The notes under the pieces were generated by a model. That model saw only the letters and a program-made list of their open reading frames with translations. It did not search any database and was not told the DNA's origin. This document shows positions 37,101 to 46,900 of a DNA stretch of 64,000 nt, one piece after another (positions within the stretch are counted from its first letter, which is position 1; each line of letters opens with the position of its first letter). The position numbers and the translations under genes were made by a program. Origin of the DNA: Amborella trichopoda (taxonomy: Eukaryota > Streptophyta > Magnoliopsida > Amborellales > Amborellaceae); NCBI RefSeq assembly GCF_000471905.2, contig NW_006496343.1, forward strand, positions 51,698 through 115,697. Reading direction: 5' to 3'.

Positions 37101-38301
37101 GAGGAGTAGTTCTCAAATATGAGGATTGCGTTTGAGGTGCTTTGCTATTGTGTGAATTTGTTCCATGTGTTGATCATGAACAAGGTTGATGCTTGTAAAG
37201 GTAAGTGTGGAAAGAGACTCCTTCGACATCATCATTCATAATGTTTTTTCCAGGTAGAAGGTTCCCATGGAGGGTAGTGAGCCATTGGGGATCTTCTTAG
37301 AAAATTTCTATAGCAGGACAACATATTTGGATGAATGCTTCCCCCCACCCCCTCCCTTTTATTTTGTTAAGAAAAAAGAACAAGAGAGTCATGAATTTGC
37401 AAATAAACTTTTCAACAACTTGAATCTCGGAATCAAAGGTTGACCAGGTGTTTGGCTGGAGACATTCCTGTATATATAGTTCTTTCATGTGCTTTCTTGA
37501 TATTGAAGTAGTCTAACAAATTGAAGAAAGCTGTAAGTCGGTAATCCTACTAGTGCCTTCCTGTTTAAATCATATTATTTTGAAGTTGCAATTATTTTTG
37601 TGCTTCATAAACATGTATAAATTCTGTTGGATATTCTTCTTCAGGAAATCCAACTTTGTTTATGGTGTTAGTTGCTAATAAGGTTGACCTTGCATCCAAG
37701 AGAAAGGTGGAAGAAAAGGTATGGATTTATTCAATATATGTGTTGTTTGCACTTCTTAAGAGTTCCGCATGCTTCTTTTCCCATCACAGCTCTCGTTCCC
37801 ATTAGTTTTCTTCCTTTTTTTTTGTCTCTTTTTTTTCTTTTCTTTGTGGGTGGTTTAGCAATTGGATTCAAACTTGGGATATAGTGTTCCTCCCCATTAA
37901 GTTAATGAAGGATTTTAATTGCTGTCCTTAGTTTTGGCTGGTCTCAGAAATATTTCCTCTATTGAGCTTGTCAGTGGTTGAAACTTGAAACGTGCATTTA
38001 ACAGTGATGATATGTAGGATGGGGAGACTTACGCTCGAGAAAATGGATTGCTTTACATGGAAACTTCGGCAAAGACTGCACAAAATGTGAATGAGCTCTT
38101 CTATGAAATTGGTATTTATATCTCACCACCCTTTGTTTCATATGATTCTTGTTCAAATTATGAGGTATTGTGATCATGAACCAATATGTTCCCTTCGCAG
38201 CAAAACACTTGGCGAAAACTAGCCCCTCTCATCCTACTGGGATGAAGCTACACAACAATACTGAGGACAAGGGAAGAAGAATATTTTGTTGCTCAGCATG
38301 A
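22160..38301 (+). CDS. RABF2: Rab5-type small GTPase (RABF2/RHN1-like), 7 exons, 200 aa
   Basis: A GTP-binding switch for endosome and vacuolar/multivesicular-body traffic. Coding exons are 22160-22198, 25814-25891, 26158-26325, 36175-36223, 37645-37718, 38018-38111 and 38201-38301; every intron is GT-AG and the sum is 603 nt. The product opens [13 protein letters not shown]. It carries the P-loop GDMGTGKTS (residues 17-25), the Rab5-type switch I STIGAAFF (41-48), [20 protein letters not shown] (64-83) with the catalytic Gln at 69, NKVD (123-126), ETSAK (151-155) and the C-terminal CCSA for geranylgeranylation. The C-terminal CC type and lack of an N-terminal acylation extension separate it from RABF1/ARA6. 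All motifs are intact. Introns 1 (3.6 kb) and 3 (9.85 kb) are unusually long, intron 3 because of transposons. It lies tail to tail with the IST1-like gene. Confidence 0.95.
22199..25813. other. Rab gene intron 1, no further gene seen
   Basis: A 3.6-kb phase-0 intron. Its open frames are short and carry no recognised domain. The segment 24290-25000 is less AT-rich than its surroundings and may be a decayed insertion, but no ends were found. Confidence 0.6.
26326..27470. other. First part of Rab gene intron 3, no feature recognised
   Basis: Ordinary T-rich intron sequence follows the donor at 26326, with a short AAAG microsatellite near 27265-27285. Confidence 0.5.
27472..27882. repeat. Tandem duplication of about 200 bp
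   Basis: Two successive copies share GGAAATTATTTA[CT]AGGTCC, TTGACAAGGCT[CT]GATGGCC, AACCTTGAATGAGAAACC and TTGTTGTTCTACCATGACAT. The first starts near 27472, the second near 27670. Identity is high but small insertions show some age. Confidence 0.85.
27890..29890. other. Unclassified intron 3 sequence, possible decayed LTR-element leader
   Basis: From about 28530 the sequence opens with TGTTGGAGG and becomes less AT-rich, which could mark an LTR, but no second copy or closing end was found. No coding domain is recognisable. Confidence 0.35.
29899..30338. mobile_element. hAT-type MITE, 440 bp
   Basis: The ends TAGGGGTGGCAAT and ATTGACACCCCTA are near-perfect inverted repeats, and GGAGAAGG (29891-29898 and 30339-30346) is an exact 8-bp target duplication. 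Both features are standard for the hAT superfamily. The interior is rich in GGGTC[CT]GGGTC-type words in both orientations, so it can fold back. There is no coding capacity. Confidence 0.9.
30745..30900. repeat. Imperfect tandem array built on GGATTTGAA
   Basis: Several spaced copies of AAGGATTTGAAT or close variants occur in about 150 bases, inside intron 3. Confidence 0.6.
31390..32520 (+). pseudogene. Plant mobile domain (PMD) gene remnant in the Rab intron
   Basis: A reading frame near 31390-32026 encodes [19 protein letters not shown], then after a stop [17 protein letters not shown] and [20 protein letters not shown], followed by [15 protein letters not shown]. This is the TNTF-x-LP-x-GE ... 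TL-x-DV-x-x-x-x-GL pattern of the PMD core. The upstream 150 bases hold TCTATTTAAGGG and CT-rich tracts like a promoter and leader. The frame ends early. Downstream lies an inverted copy of part of the core, then 32318-32521, an acidic stretch of uncertain relation. The Gypsy integrase tail that follows suggests the PMD unit came with a retroelement. Confidence 0.6.
31729..32200. repeat. Inverted duplication of a PMD-core fragment
   Basis: The arm at about 31729-31880 reappears in reverse complement at about 32046-32200, sharing GAGAGCACTCCAACCTT, CAGGGTTAAGC[CT]TAGCTGGC and TTAACTTCCACAGACGATCA. Arms are about 150 bases with a spacer of about 165. An RNA through this region would fold into a long imperfect hairpin. 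Confidence 0.9.
33124..33660 (+). pseudogene. Ty3/Gypsy integrase C-terminal remnant
   Basis: The 33124-33651 frame ends with [20 protein letters not shown], then [21 protein letters not shown] and an acidic tail with NSRANSF. This is the C-terminal integrase (GPY-type) pattern of plant Gypsy polyproteins and their usual end. Upstream domains (core integrase, RNase H, reverse transcriptase) are not recognisable, so only the tail survives. Confidence 0.75.
33835..34927 (+). pseudogene. Ty1/Copia pol 3' end (reverse transcriptase tail and RNase H), disrupted
   Basis: From about 33893 the sequence encodes [12 protein letters not shown], where the second Asp of the catalytic YVDD is changed, then [19 protein letters not shown], the Copia reverse-transcriptase thumb. 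The RNase H part follows in other frames: [53 protein letters not shown] and [11 protein letters not shown], ending at IFAPT and a stop (34925-34927). Gag, protease and integrase are absent. Several frame changes and a 75-bp insertion at 34593 show it is dead. Confidence 0.85.
34593..34667 (+). mobile_element. Short SINE-like insertion in the Copia RNase H
   Basis: Seventy-five bases with GGGACCCTGCTTAAGTGGGA and ACCGGGTTACGGCCCTT resemble the 3' half of tRNA-derived plant SINEs. They are flanked by 15-bp direct repeats (34578-34592 and 34668-34682, TTAAGCTT[TC]CCATGA), as left by LINE-driven insertion. The tRNA-like 5' half is missing, consistent with 5' truncation. Family assignment rests on remembered consensus features, so it is tentative; the insertion itself is clear. 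Confidence 0.6.
34935..35279 (+). repeat. Probable Copia 3' LTR
   Basis: A purine tract (GAGGGGCAG) follows the pol stop, then TGTTGGAAATAAAAAG begins at 34935 as Copia LTRs do. The segment includes a CT-rich tract near 35140-35220 and could end at the CA at 35278-35279. The right end is a guess, because the 5' LTR is missing. Confidence 0.55.
35280..36174. other. Last part of Rab gene intron 3
   Basis: T-rich intron sequence leads to the acceptor CAG at 36172-36174; no further element recognised. Confidence 0.5.
36224..37644. other. Rab gene intron 4
   Basis: A 1.4-kb intron with a GA microsatellite near 36405-36421. The segment 36700-37250 is less AT-rich and may be an old insertion with gag-like coding traces, but no motif was convincing. 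Confidence 0.45.
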
Positions 38302-38342
38302 AAGCACAATCACTTTTAAAACACAACTATAAATCAAAGAGA

Positions 38343-38348
38343 AATAAA
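38343..38348 (+). terminator. Likely polyadenylation signal of the Rab gene
   Basis: AATAAA lies about 41 bases after the stop codon at 38299-38301 and is followed by T/G-rich sequence, a normal plant arrangement. Confidence 0.6.
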
Positions 38349-38785
38349 TTTGGTTGTACATAATTGAAAATTGTGCAGAATTTGTTCCCTTTTTTTACTG
38401 TGTTACATTGATATTCTAGGCTCGAAATCTGTTTTCTTCGCTGGCTCGAAAGCCTACTTGTCTTCGGCTAAAAGCCGTAGTGTATTAGCTTGCTCAAAAG
38501 CCTACATGCGCACTCTTCACAGCTAGTGGGCACTTAGTTTTCTTGACAGTGCTAGAGCACTGTAGTTTCCTTGCAGGCTGATAGTCGAGCGCAGTCATCA
38601 TTCATGAACACTAAGAACATAAAAAGTTAATGCTTAAAGTTATGCGAGCTTATAGGCCCATTTTGGAAGGAATTTAGGTTATCTGGGGATTCATTCATGG
38701 TCAAAGAGGGACCTTGATGAATGAATGCACACACCAAACTAGAAGAAAGAACTACTAATACACAACAGACTAAAAAAGAAAATGA

Positions 38786-38803
38786 CTCTCTCTCTCTCTC
38801 TCT
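38786..38803. repeat. (CT)n microsatellite
   Basis: A short CT run followed by a GTGCATGCGCGTGTGT purine/pyrimidine-alternating stretch. Confidence 0.85.
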
Positions 38804-39052
38804 GTGCATGCGCGTGTGTCAGTGCGCGCATTTGCAATGTTATGTAATGAACTTCTATCACATTTTCCTCATATGATGCGTTAGAAGACACTTTCTAGTT
38901 TTCAATCTTAAGGAGTTAATGAGATCCGGTTGGGTTTTCATCAGGAGTGTTGGGAAGAAGCTGTAGAAATTGGGCACAGCTTTGGATGTTTTTGCTTAGA
39001 ATTCAATGCCGATTTGGTGGTATCATATAAATCCTGGGGCTTTGGATTAGAT

Positions 39053-39384
39053 TAGTGTTTTAAAACATGGACACAATTTTGGGTGGATGGTCCACCCTCC
39101 ATGTCCGATCTAGATCTAGATCGGCAACCTTGATCTGGTGAATTGCTGATCTAGATTTGGTGAATCTGCCATCCAATGAAATAAAAAACTAAAAAATAAA
39201 AATATGTAGGAAAAACTTTTCATATGTTTCTTTGATGATTTAAGATATTTTAAACAAAAACGCATAATCTTCCCTTTGTGAACTACATGTATGGGCCAAC
39301 TTGTTGGTTCGGTAAAGAAATCGGACTGGTGACCAACAATTCCCGATCTGGACCCATCCAAATTGGCAACTTTTCCATACATTG
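39053..39384. mobile_element. hAT-like MITE, 332 bp
   Basis: GATTAGAT occurs on both sides (39045-39052 and 39385-39392), an exact 8-bp target duplication. The termini are TAGTGTTTTAAAAC and CATTG, with GATCTAGAT/GATCGG words inside. Terminal inverted repeats are weak, so the call rests mainly on the duplication and on likeness to the other CANNGTTT-ended elements here. Confidence 0.6.
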
Positions 39385-39947
39385 GATTAGATGAAATCAG
39401 ATTTGTAAAAACGATGGGTATTGTATTATTAAAGGGCTGGCGGTTACCCAATATACGAAGGTTCGAAGAAAAGCAATAAAAGTGACCGCTGTAGATAAAG
39501 ATACTCTGTTTTTCTGTGGATTGTGGATGTCAAACATATCTTGAATCTTTTAAGCATTTTATCCTTAAGTCCATCCATTTATAGCTCCAAAAATTCTGTA
39601 GACCTGATAAATGATTGTGAAAAAAGAAAAATTTAAACTAAAACCTTTTCGAAGTTCTTAATTGTTTTTTGTTTTATTTTGTTTTATTTCAGATTCATGA
39701 TAGCATTATCAACTACTAAAGTTTTAGATCCAAAATCCATCTATCAGATGGAGGGCACAATGAATAGGTAGGTAGGCTAAACCTCCGGAAAACTGGTTAT
39801 CAAATTGCATATAACATCCGTTACAAAACTCAATGTTACTACTCTTTTGCAAAACAGATGACCGAGGTGTTGTTGCCACATTTTTATTAGTACAATAATA
39901 CTTGAAAATGGAAAAAATGATTGTTATTTTTTTAAAAAAAAACAAAT

Positions 39948-40110
39948 GAGACTATTTATTATTTGTACAAAGAGGTTACAATCACTCTTGTCCATCAGAT
40001 TTTAAATTGGGTAGTGGTCAAGAGTGTCATTAACTAGACTCATAGTCTAAAAGAAAATTCTCAAACTTTGTGAACTCCTAGTTACAACAAAAATAACAGT
40101 CTTAATAGTA
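39948..40110 (+). repeat. Dispersed MITE-like repeat, copy related to 55320-55512
   Basis: It opens with AATGAGACTATTTATTATTT and continues into GGTTACAATCACTCTTG. The same end occurs in reverse at the right side of the 55-kb copy and the same interior in forward order, so the family has inverted ends. Confidence 0.45.
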
Positions 40111-41223
40111 TACAACCCCTTTTCAAAATCCCAAAAACAAATGGGTTTTGAAATCTTATACATGAATTTGTTATTTTCATCTTTCAAGCATGTTTATTTC
40201 ATTTTGAGGTTTCAACAGGCAGTTAACACAGCAGAGTTCAATGTTAGCATAAATAATTTCAGTGCAAATAATTAAACGCTTTTAAACCAAAATGTTACCG
40301 TTGTTTATGTTACCCAACGATGTTTTAAAAATCGGCAAGCCGGTTAGAAACTAGTAGGATACTTGGTCTAGGTCTATTACCCTTAGTTTTGCCATGATGA
40401 AGATGTTATCCTGCCACACCCCGAACACTGTTTCACCTTTCACGTATCGATATGTTTCAACAAGATCAAACATATTAGACTGTAGCCTGATGGGTCGGGA
40501 AAGGGGTTAGGGTTATGATTGTAGCACCCCAACACCTTAATCATCATGTTATGGTTTTTATTGTCATAGACACATTACTCTACTACTTCCAAAAACTACA
40601 ACTCCTAAGCTATTTAAAAAAATAGGTGGGGCCTGTCTTCTTTACTGAATTTCCCATAAAAGAAAAAAAACATAAAAATACAAATAAAGATAAAAAATTC
40701 TTTACTCAATAAAAGAATAAAAAAATAAAAAATCCTGATGGGTTGGAGAGCAACATGAGTATCTTCCTTCAGCAATATAGTGTCATCTATTTATTTGTTT
40801 TTTTTAGGAGCTTGAATTATGACTTCTTAATGTGAAGAGACTTACTCTACCCCTTAACCTGCCTTTCATCCGTGGAGTACTTGGCTTCTTTCCATGAACT
40901 GGTTTTCAAAACTTATTGTACATGAAAGTGAAAAGTGAGGGGATTTTATCGCTCTAATATTCCAGATCTAAAGAGAGTCTAAATTAAACGAAATAAAAGC
41001 ATGGCTATTTTCCTTGCTAAGGATATGGGCCATAAAAGTATTCTGATCTAACTTCACCAACAAAAAAAAAAAGAGCACTCACCCTCTATCTCTCTCACTT
41101 TTTTAACTAAAAAATTAAGAACAAGTCTTTTGTGCAAATAAAGTTCAAAATAATTCTAGATTATACGAATGACATATTCACTTTGTATTGATACGGGTTT
41201 ACACAACTACTCTTTTTAGGTTT

Positions 41224-41710
41224 GGAAAAGGTTTCTATATTTCCCTTTCTATACAAAAGTTCTATACTCCATTGCCCCCATCCAGCCATTCAATTTAGAT
41301 CAAATAATTCATTGACCGTTTGATCAAGATCCAACGCCTCAGCGTATTTTTTTAAATTTTTTATTCTACAAATTATATGAATACAAAATGTGGTACGTGC
41401 TATCATCTCAATGGGGTGCACTAAAAAAAAAAAGAAAACAAATATCTTCAGTGAAATAAAATGACTAAAAATACCCCTAAAATTTTCATGGGCATTTTGG
41501 TTACTTTATTTTATCAGATTTTTTTTATATTTTTTCATGTGTAAGTTTAAGAAAGGAGTGGACTCCGTATAAAAAAAACATTAAAAATAAAACAGTACAG
41601 AGGCATGACATTTTAACTGGATCCATCTCAGCCGTTCATTCAGATCTAATGGCGAGATAAGGAGAAATATATAACTACTATACATTAGGGGAAGTATAGA
41701 AAGCTTGTTC
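41224..41710. mobile_element. MULE-type foldback MITE, 487 bp, copy 2
   Basis: It is collinear with 10022-10535: TTTCTATA[CT]TTCCC at the left, CCATCCAGCC, a GTTTGATC block, GGTACGTGC, a T-rich centre, and AGGGGAAGTATAGAAAGCTT at the right. The flanks TTTAGGTTT and TTCAAGTTT match at seven of nine positions, consistent with an eroded 9-bp duplication. It is older than copy 1. Confidence 0.78.
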
Positions 41711-42184
41711 TTCAAGTTTTACAAGGAAATTGTAATAAAATAGTCAAAACGCTAGAGGTGGTTGAAATAACTCAGTTATTTCACTTAGGTATATTCTCAA
41801 TTATTTTATTAAAAAATGTCCAAAATACTCTTTTTTTAGGATTGGAATCCTAAACAACTAACAACTTCCAGGTAATTTGGCTTCTTAGTTTACCTTAATC
41901 AAATGATTTAAATACCCTTAGTCATATCAGGATTCAAACCTAAACCATATTTTCTTGTGATAAAATATAATTCTAAGTTCATTACCCTGAACAAGTAGGG
42001 GTCTTCACATCTTATGGATTCGGGTAAATTAAGTGGGGACAAATTGCCCAAAATACTCATGCTTGTAGCACGGACAAAACTTGGAACATCATTTTTAATT
42101 AAAAATATGTTTTAAGTTTGGAAATTCTAAACAAGCAAGATCTTTTAGCTCAAGTGACTTAAGTTGGTCAAATTATCAAAAGAA

Positions 42185-42420
42185 AGACATTTATATAAGG
42201 TTGTAATCTTATCGTATAGAAGAAGTACGGTGCACCACAAAAACTAGAAGAAAAGAGTGTTCCGAAATTGGAAATTCTTTCAATTGATCATCTAAACCTC
42301 AAGATAGATGTTGGTATAAAAAAAACAAAAAATGGGATCCTTTTTTTGACTTTGTAGTTAGAAAATGATGGTTGCAGTTCTAAAGTTCAAAATCCTTGTT
42401 CATTCATCCCAATAAATGCA
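42185..42420. repeat. Fragment of the TAAACAATC/GGTGCAC MITE family
   Basis: Words such as AAGGTTGTAATCTTAT, GGTGCACCAC and TTGATCATCTAAACCTCAAG follow the order seen in the copies at 54937, 57111 and 59187. Ends were not found. Confidence 0.4.
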
Positions 42421-43080
42421 TGCACATGGAGGCCTCTACTCTCTAATTTACACAGTTTGAGAAACACAAATTACAATTAAATGCGATGGATAGGTGATCT
42501 GGTTCTCAAGAAACATGGAATCACTTGGTTCTCATTGGCTTTTATTTTTTAGTTTTTTTAAGTTTCTTTGTTAATCGACCTTGCTGAATTGGTGAAATGC
42601 ATTGGCGGTTCTTGATTCAAAACGGTCCAGCCCAGTGACCAGTTTGCCAAACTGATAGATTCTTGTATAACACTAAGGGCGTTTGAACAAACGTCTGAGA
42701 TACAGGAAAAATGACGAAGAAGAAAGGGCGGAGTGGCAAATTGATGTCATCTGATATTTAAAATACTGAACAGATTTAAAGTTCCACACATCCCTTAGTT
42801 AAGACGAGCATTTGCATCTCTCTGGTTTTATAAGTGCCAGACAAAGCACTTGGTTGTTCGGCTTGTCTAAGACCAGACAGAACTTGGACATTAGTAATTT
42901 TGGTAAAGGGTGAGGTCCATATGCCATCCGATGTGGATATTGCCAGACAGCAACGACAATTAAGGAAAAATAGAGCCGCACCCCAGGGGAAGGGGGCCGA
43001 TGGGGTGGCGCTATATTGGCTAAAATAGGATCCATCCCGGAATAAAGGCTGGGAAAGAAGGTGTGTACATAATTTTTCCT

Positions 43081-43153
43081 TTTTCTTAATTTTTACTTGT
43101 AACTCATGACAACATATTTTTCTTAATTTTTACTTGTAACTCATGACAACATA
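43081..43153. repeat. 37-bp tandem duplication
   Basis: TTTTCTTAATTTTTACTTGT with AACTCATGACAACATA occurs twice in a row without change, so it is recent. Confidence 0.9.
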
Positions 43154-43272
43154 ATCTTTTGGTGGAGTGATCCTATAGAAATCGAACCACCATGGTTTGA
43201 AATGGAATTCATTTAGTTATATTATTCCTAAAAGTGGAAACAACTATTACTGGACGATCAAATGCCTGATGG

Positions 43273-43505
43273 CAATGCTTTTAAACCCAGAGATTGATGG
43301 AGAATTGCCAATCCAAAACTAGAATTGGCCAGGACCTTCCTAGGAAGACATCGATACCAGCTCGGCTAACCTTCATTTATTTTTCATTTTTATTTTTATT
43401 TTTTAAACATTTTTCTAGATTGCCAAGGCGAGCAGATCCAAACTGATCCAAATTGGTGACCCAAAAGAGGTATCTGTGGGGCGTACGACCAGGTTTCAAA
43501 CAATG
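43273..43505. mobile_element. hAT-like MITE, 233 bp
   Basis: The ends CAATGCTTTTAAACCCAG and, reversed, CATTGTTTGAAACCTGG are inverted repeats. The flanks CCTGATGG and CCTGATAG match at seven of eight positions. The terminus type is the same as at 49232 and 54329. Confidence 0.65.
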
Positions 43506-43866
43506 CCTGATAGGGTATGCACCTTTGGCCAGATTTGATTTCTACATTATCATTCCTTAACTTTGGTTACAAACTGACCAAACCTGAAATCATTCTCATC
43601 AGCTAGTAATAACAAGAAAACACTACACAATAGTATATTTATCTATTATTATACACTGAACAAATGAATATTATTGGGTTGGGTATCACAGTTGCCTTTA
43701 ATTGTCAAAGCATCATCACATAAAGAAAAGACAGAAGGTGGAAACAAACACCCCATTTTTTCCCCACAAATGTGAGAAAAAGAGAAGATACAAACACAGG
43801 GTGAAAAACAATCAGTCGTTCAAAGAATACTTAATTGACGTGGGATGTAACAATGATACTACAAGC

Positions 43867-43874
43867 GAGAGAGA

Positions 43875-43910
<36 letters not shown>
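43867..43910. repeat. (GA)n microsatellite in the 3' flank of the IST1-like gene
   Basis: A GA run with one CA interruption begins 12 bases beyond the stop codon, so it lies in the presumed 3' UTR, where the mRNA reads CU-rich. Confidence 0.92.
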
Positions 43911-43921
43911 ACCTTTAGTTC

Positions 43922-46900
43922 TTATTTCCCTCTCAGTGCTGCTATTCGAGCAGCCAATTCATCATAATCAGGCAGGTTAGGATGCACATGACCAACACCG
44001 AAATTGGGTTTCATCGAAACAGCTCGGATGGGACCTCTGATCTCTTCATCTGCTGTAACATGCTCACATGGTAGTGAAACTGTTCGGTGATGAGGGATAT
44101 CCTCTCTCTTTGACCTCGTCGACTTTGAATTCTCGACATCATCATGGCGATAAGTTGAAGTCTTTTCCCTTGCTTTTGCCCTGCCAGCCCCACTAGAAGG
44201 TTGTTTCTGACTATAGAGTATCAATAGATCGTCCATCATCATCTCATCGTCGTCAATATCATGGCCATTGGACTCATGGGCAACATGGGTGTATCGTTTC
44301 TCATCTTGTACCCTCTGACTTCTCCTAGAGTGTCTGTCCCTACGAGAGCCATCCCCATGTTCTTGAGGAACCGAAATCTCATCTCTGGCTCTCTCTCTAT
44401 GAGAACCATCTTTGGTTTTTTGAAGAACCCGAATCTCACCTCTGTCTCTCCCTCTATAAGAACCATCATGGTGTCCTTCACAGACTCCAATCTCATCTCT
44501 GTTTCTCCCTCTACGAGAACCATCATCATACTCTTGATGAACTCTCTCATCTCTGTCTCTCCCTCTACAAGAACCATCATCATATTCTTGATGAAGCCGG
44601 ATCTCATCTCTGCTTCTCCCTCTTCGAGAACCACCCTCATATTCTTGACGAACCTGAATCTCATCTCTGACTCTCTCCTTACGAGAATTATTTTCATTTT
44701 CTTTCTCTTTATGATAGCCATCCTCATATTCAGGATTACGAACACCATTCTCATCTCTATCATGTTGCATTGCTGTCCTAGCAATATGGTCATCATCTCG
44801 AGATGATTCTTTATGATCTTGAGTTAAAGATTTCATGGCAGGCCTTCTCCTAACTGATCGTGGCTTTGGAGGGGTCCTATCATAGATTGGGGCATTACTA
44901 TTATCCATATCACCATTCTCATTTGTTCTTGTGGGCACCTCCATATTCTTCTCATGGTCGGCACCATGCAAGCCAGGCAGTTTGCTCTTCTCAAACTTGC
45001 TTGCAATCCCACCATCTTCACCCTCTGTGTTGAAAACCACATTAACAGTTTCGTTTTTGATATCTTGCTTGTTGACCGTTGGCTTAGTATACGGAGGTAA
45101 TGCATTACTCAAATAGCTTGGTTTCACGTCTCGCACTTCTTGGGGAAGAGTCCTCTTTGTTCTATCATTCAAAGCAGGACCCGTTCGCCCTGTAATGGAG
45201 GGTGAGTTGCTCATGTCTTCTCTGTTTTGATGCCTTTTGGAAGAGGACTTGGGTTTTCTATTAGTGCTTTTCAAGTCTGCATCATCCATGCCATTTTGCT
45301 GAACATGAGAGAATGCTGCAACTCTATTCTGGTGAGGACTATGTTTCGGAGGAAGATCCTGTAAATGTTGCAACATTTGCTCGTTAGCCTTGAAACTGTT
45401 TGTTTGATACTAAAAAACTTCTCTTGAAACATGAATTGTTTAAAATGAAGTGAATCAATCTGTAATATAACTTTTGTGGACAAGAATCCCGGTAAAGAAT
45501 TCACTGTTGATAATCAGAAGTCATTAATTAAATCTACTGTGCACTCTGGTAAAAGAATTGTTCAATTCTGACATGTATATTATATCTACCCATCAAAAGA
45601 AAATATATATAGATTATTTTGCTTCCATATAGTCGGTTTTCAGCCATTTGAAAATAATCCAATGCAAGATTCTTGTGTAGCATCAGGAAAAGGAGGCTGA
45701 TAATGACTTACACATCCCGACACACTGGGATTCAAGATCTTTCTCCTAAAAGCCTCAGAATCCCAATTCAAAGAGAACTCTTCAGATATTTCTTCCATTA
45801 GCTTCAGCTTTGTGTTGGTGGATGGATCCTTGGATGAGAGTTTGTCTACAAACTAGCAGAACCAAAAAAAAAAAAATCCCAGTACTGTTAACTTCCAGGT
45901 ATTGATCTTAATAGGGCCACAACATTAGCAAAATACATGTATATGTACCTTCTGATCGACACAAGAATCTGAGCTATGCCCGACATCCCCAAATCGAATT
46001 ACAAATAGATTACGGAGAGTGAAAAGCTCCGGCAAGTCAGAAAATCTTGCTGCTGCAAAAGCCAGAGATGACACCGCTTCTTTGCATTCTGGAGTGCATT
46101 CTCTGTGCAATAAGAGTGAGACCGTCACATATCAGAGGTATATCCGTTATGAATGCATTGAAAATGGTGAGGATATTTTAACCGGAAGAAGTATTAGATC
46201 TGGGTTAATTGGTTAGAAGGTACATGGAGATCTCTTAGATAAAGTATCAACATGCAAACCAAGTCCTAGCAAATTCCCATACAAGTGCATAAAGTCAACA
46301 TAGACATATCTGAAATTTAAGAAAATTTTGAGAAATTGTAGGAAATGTTGTTAAGGTTAACATGCCTAACAATCAGAAATTGCCAAAATTTGGAGTATGA
46401 TACATATATGAGGGGAACAAAATTAAATCTGGAAGGGCACAGGATAACTCCTCTAAACTTCACTGGATACCATCATTTCAATGAACCAAATGCTAAGAAA
46501 CATACAGAACTCAGACCAATCAGAGACACATTACTCTGCAGCACACAAAATAATTGATCGTAAATTACATCTGTTGAGTTGGTCGAAAATGAACCACGGC
46601 ATTCATATGGTGGCTAACATTGTAAGAAACAGAGCTACCTTTCTTAATTGGATGTATAGATGTTAGTGAGTAGCCAGGCCCATAACCTATGCCTAACTGC
46701 AAAACACATGCAACTATATCCATAGCCATCTATCTCAGAAATGGGCGGTGATGCTATGAATGCCTACTATATGTTTATGATAACATAAAGTATCATTCTT
46801 TTATTTGATATTTTTATTTGCATATTGCATGACTAAGTGGTAAGGATGTGATGGCCACATCAACTGTGATTTTTTGCATGAGTTGCACAAGCAATTTGTT

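Noticed and set aside
40320-40400. GATGTTTTAAAAATCGGCAAG as another hAT-like MITE end
   Set aside because: No matching right end or target duplication could be found.
43702-43980. Open frame on + at the end of the IST1-like gene
   Set aside because: It reads through a GA microsatellite and antisense to the stop region of the gene; there is no domain.
44261-44806. Long open frame on + opposite the IST1-like gene (181 codons)
   Set aside because: It is the shadow of the tandem repeats in exon 6; it has no domain and the real gene reads the other strand with proper splice sites.
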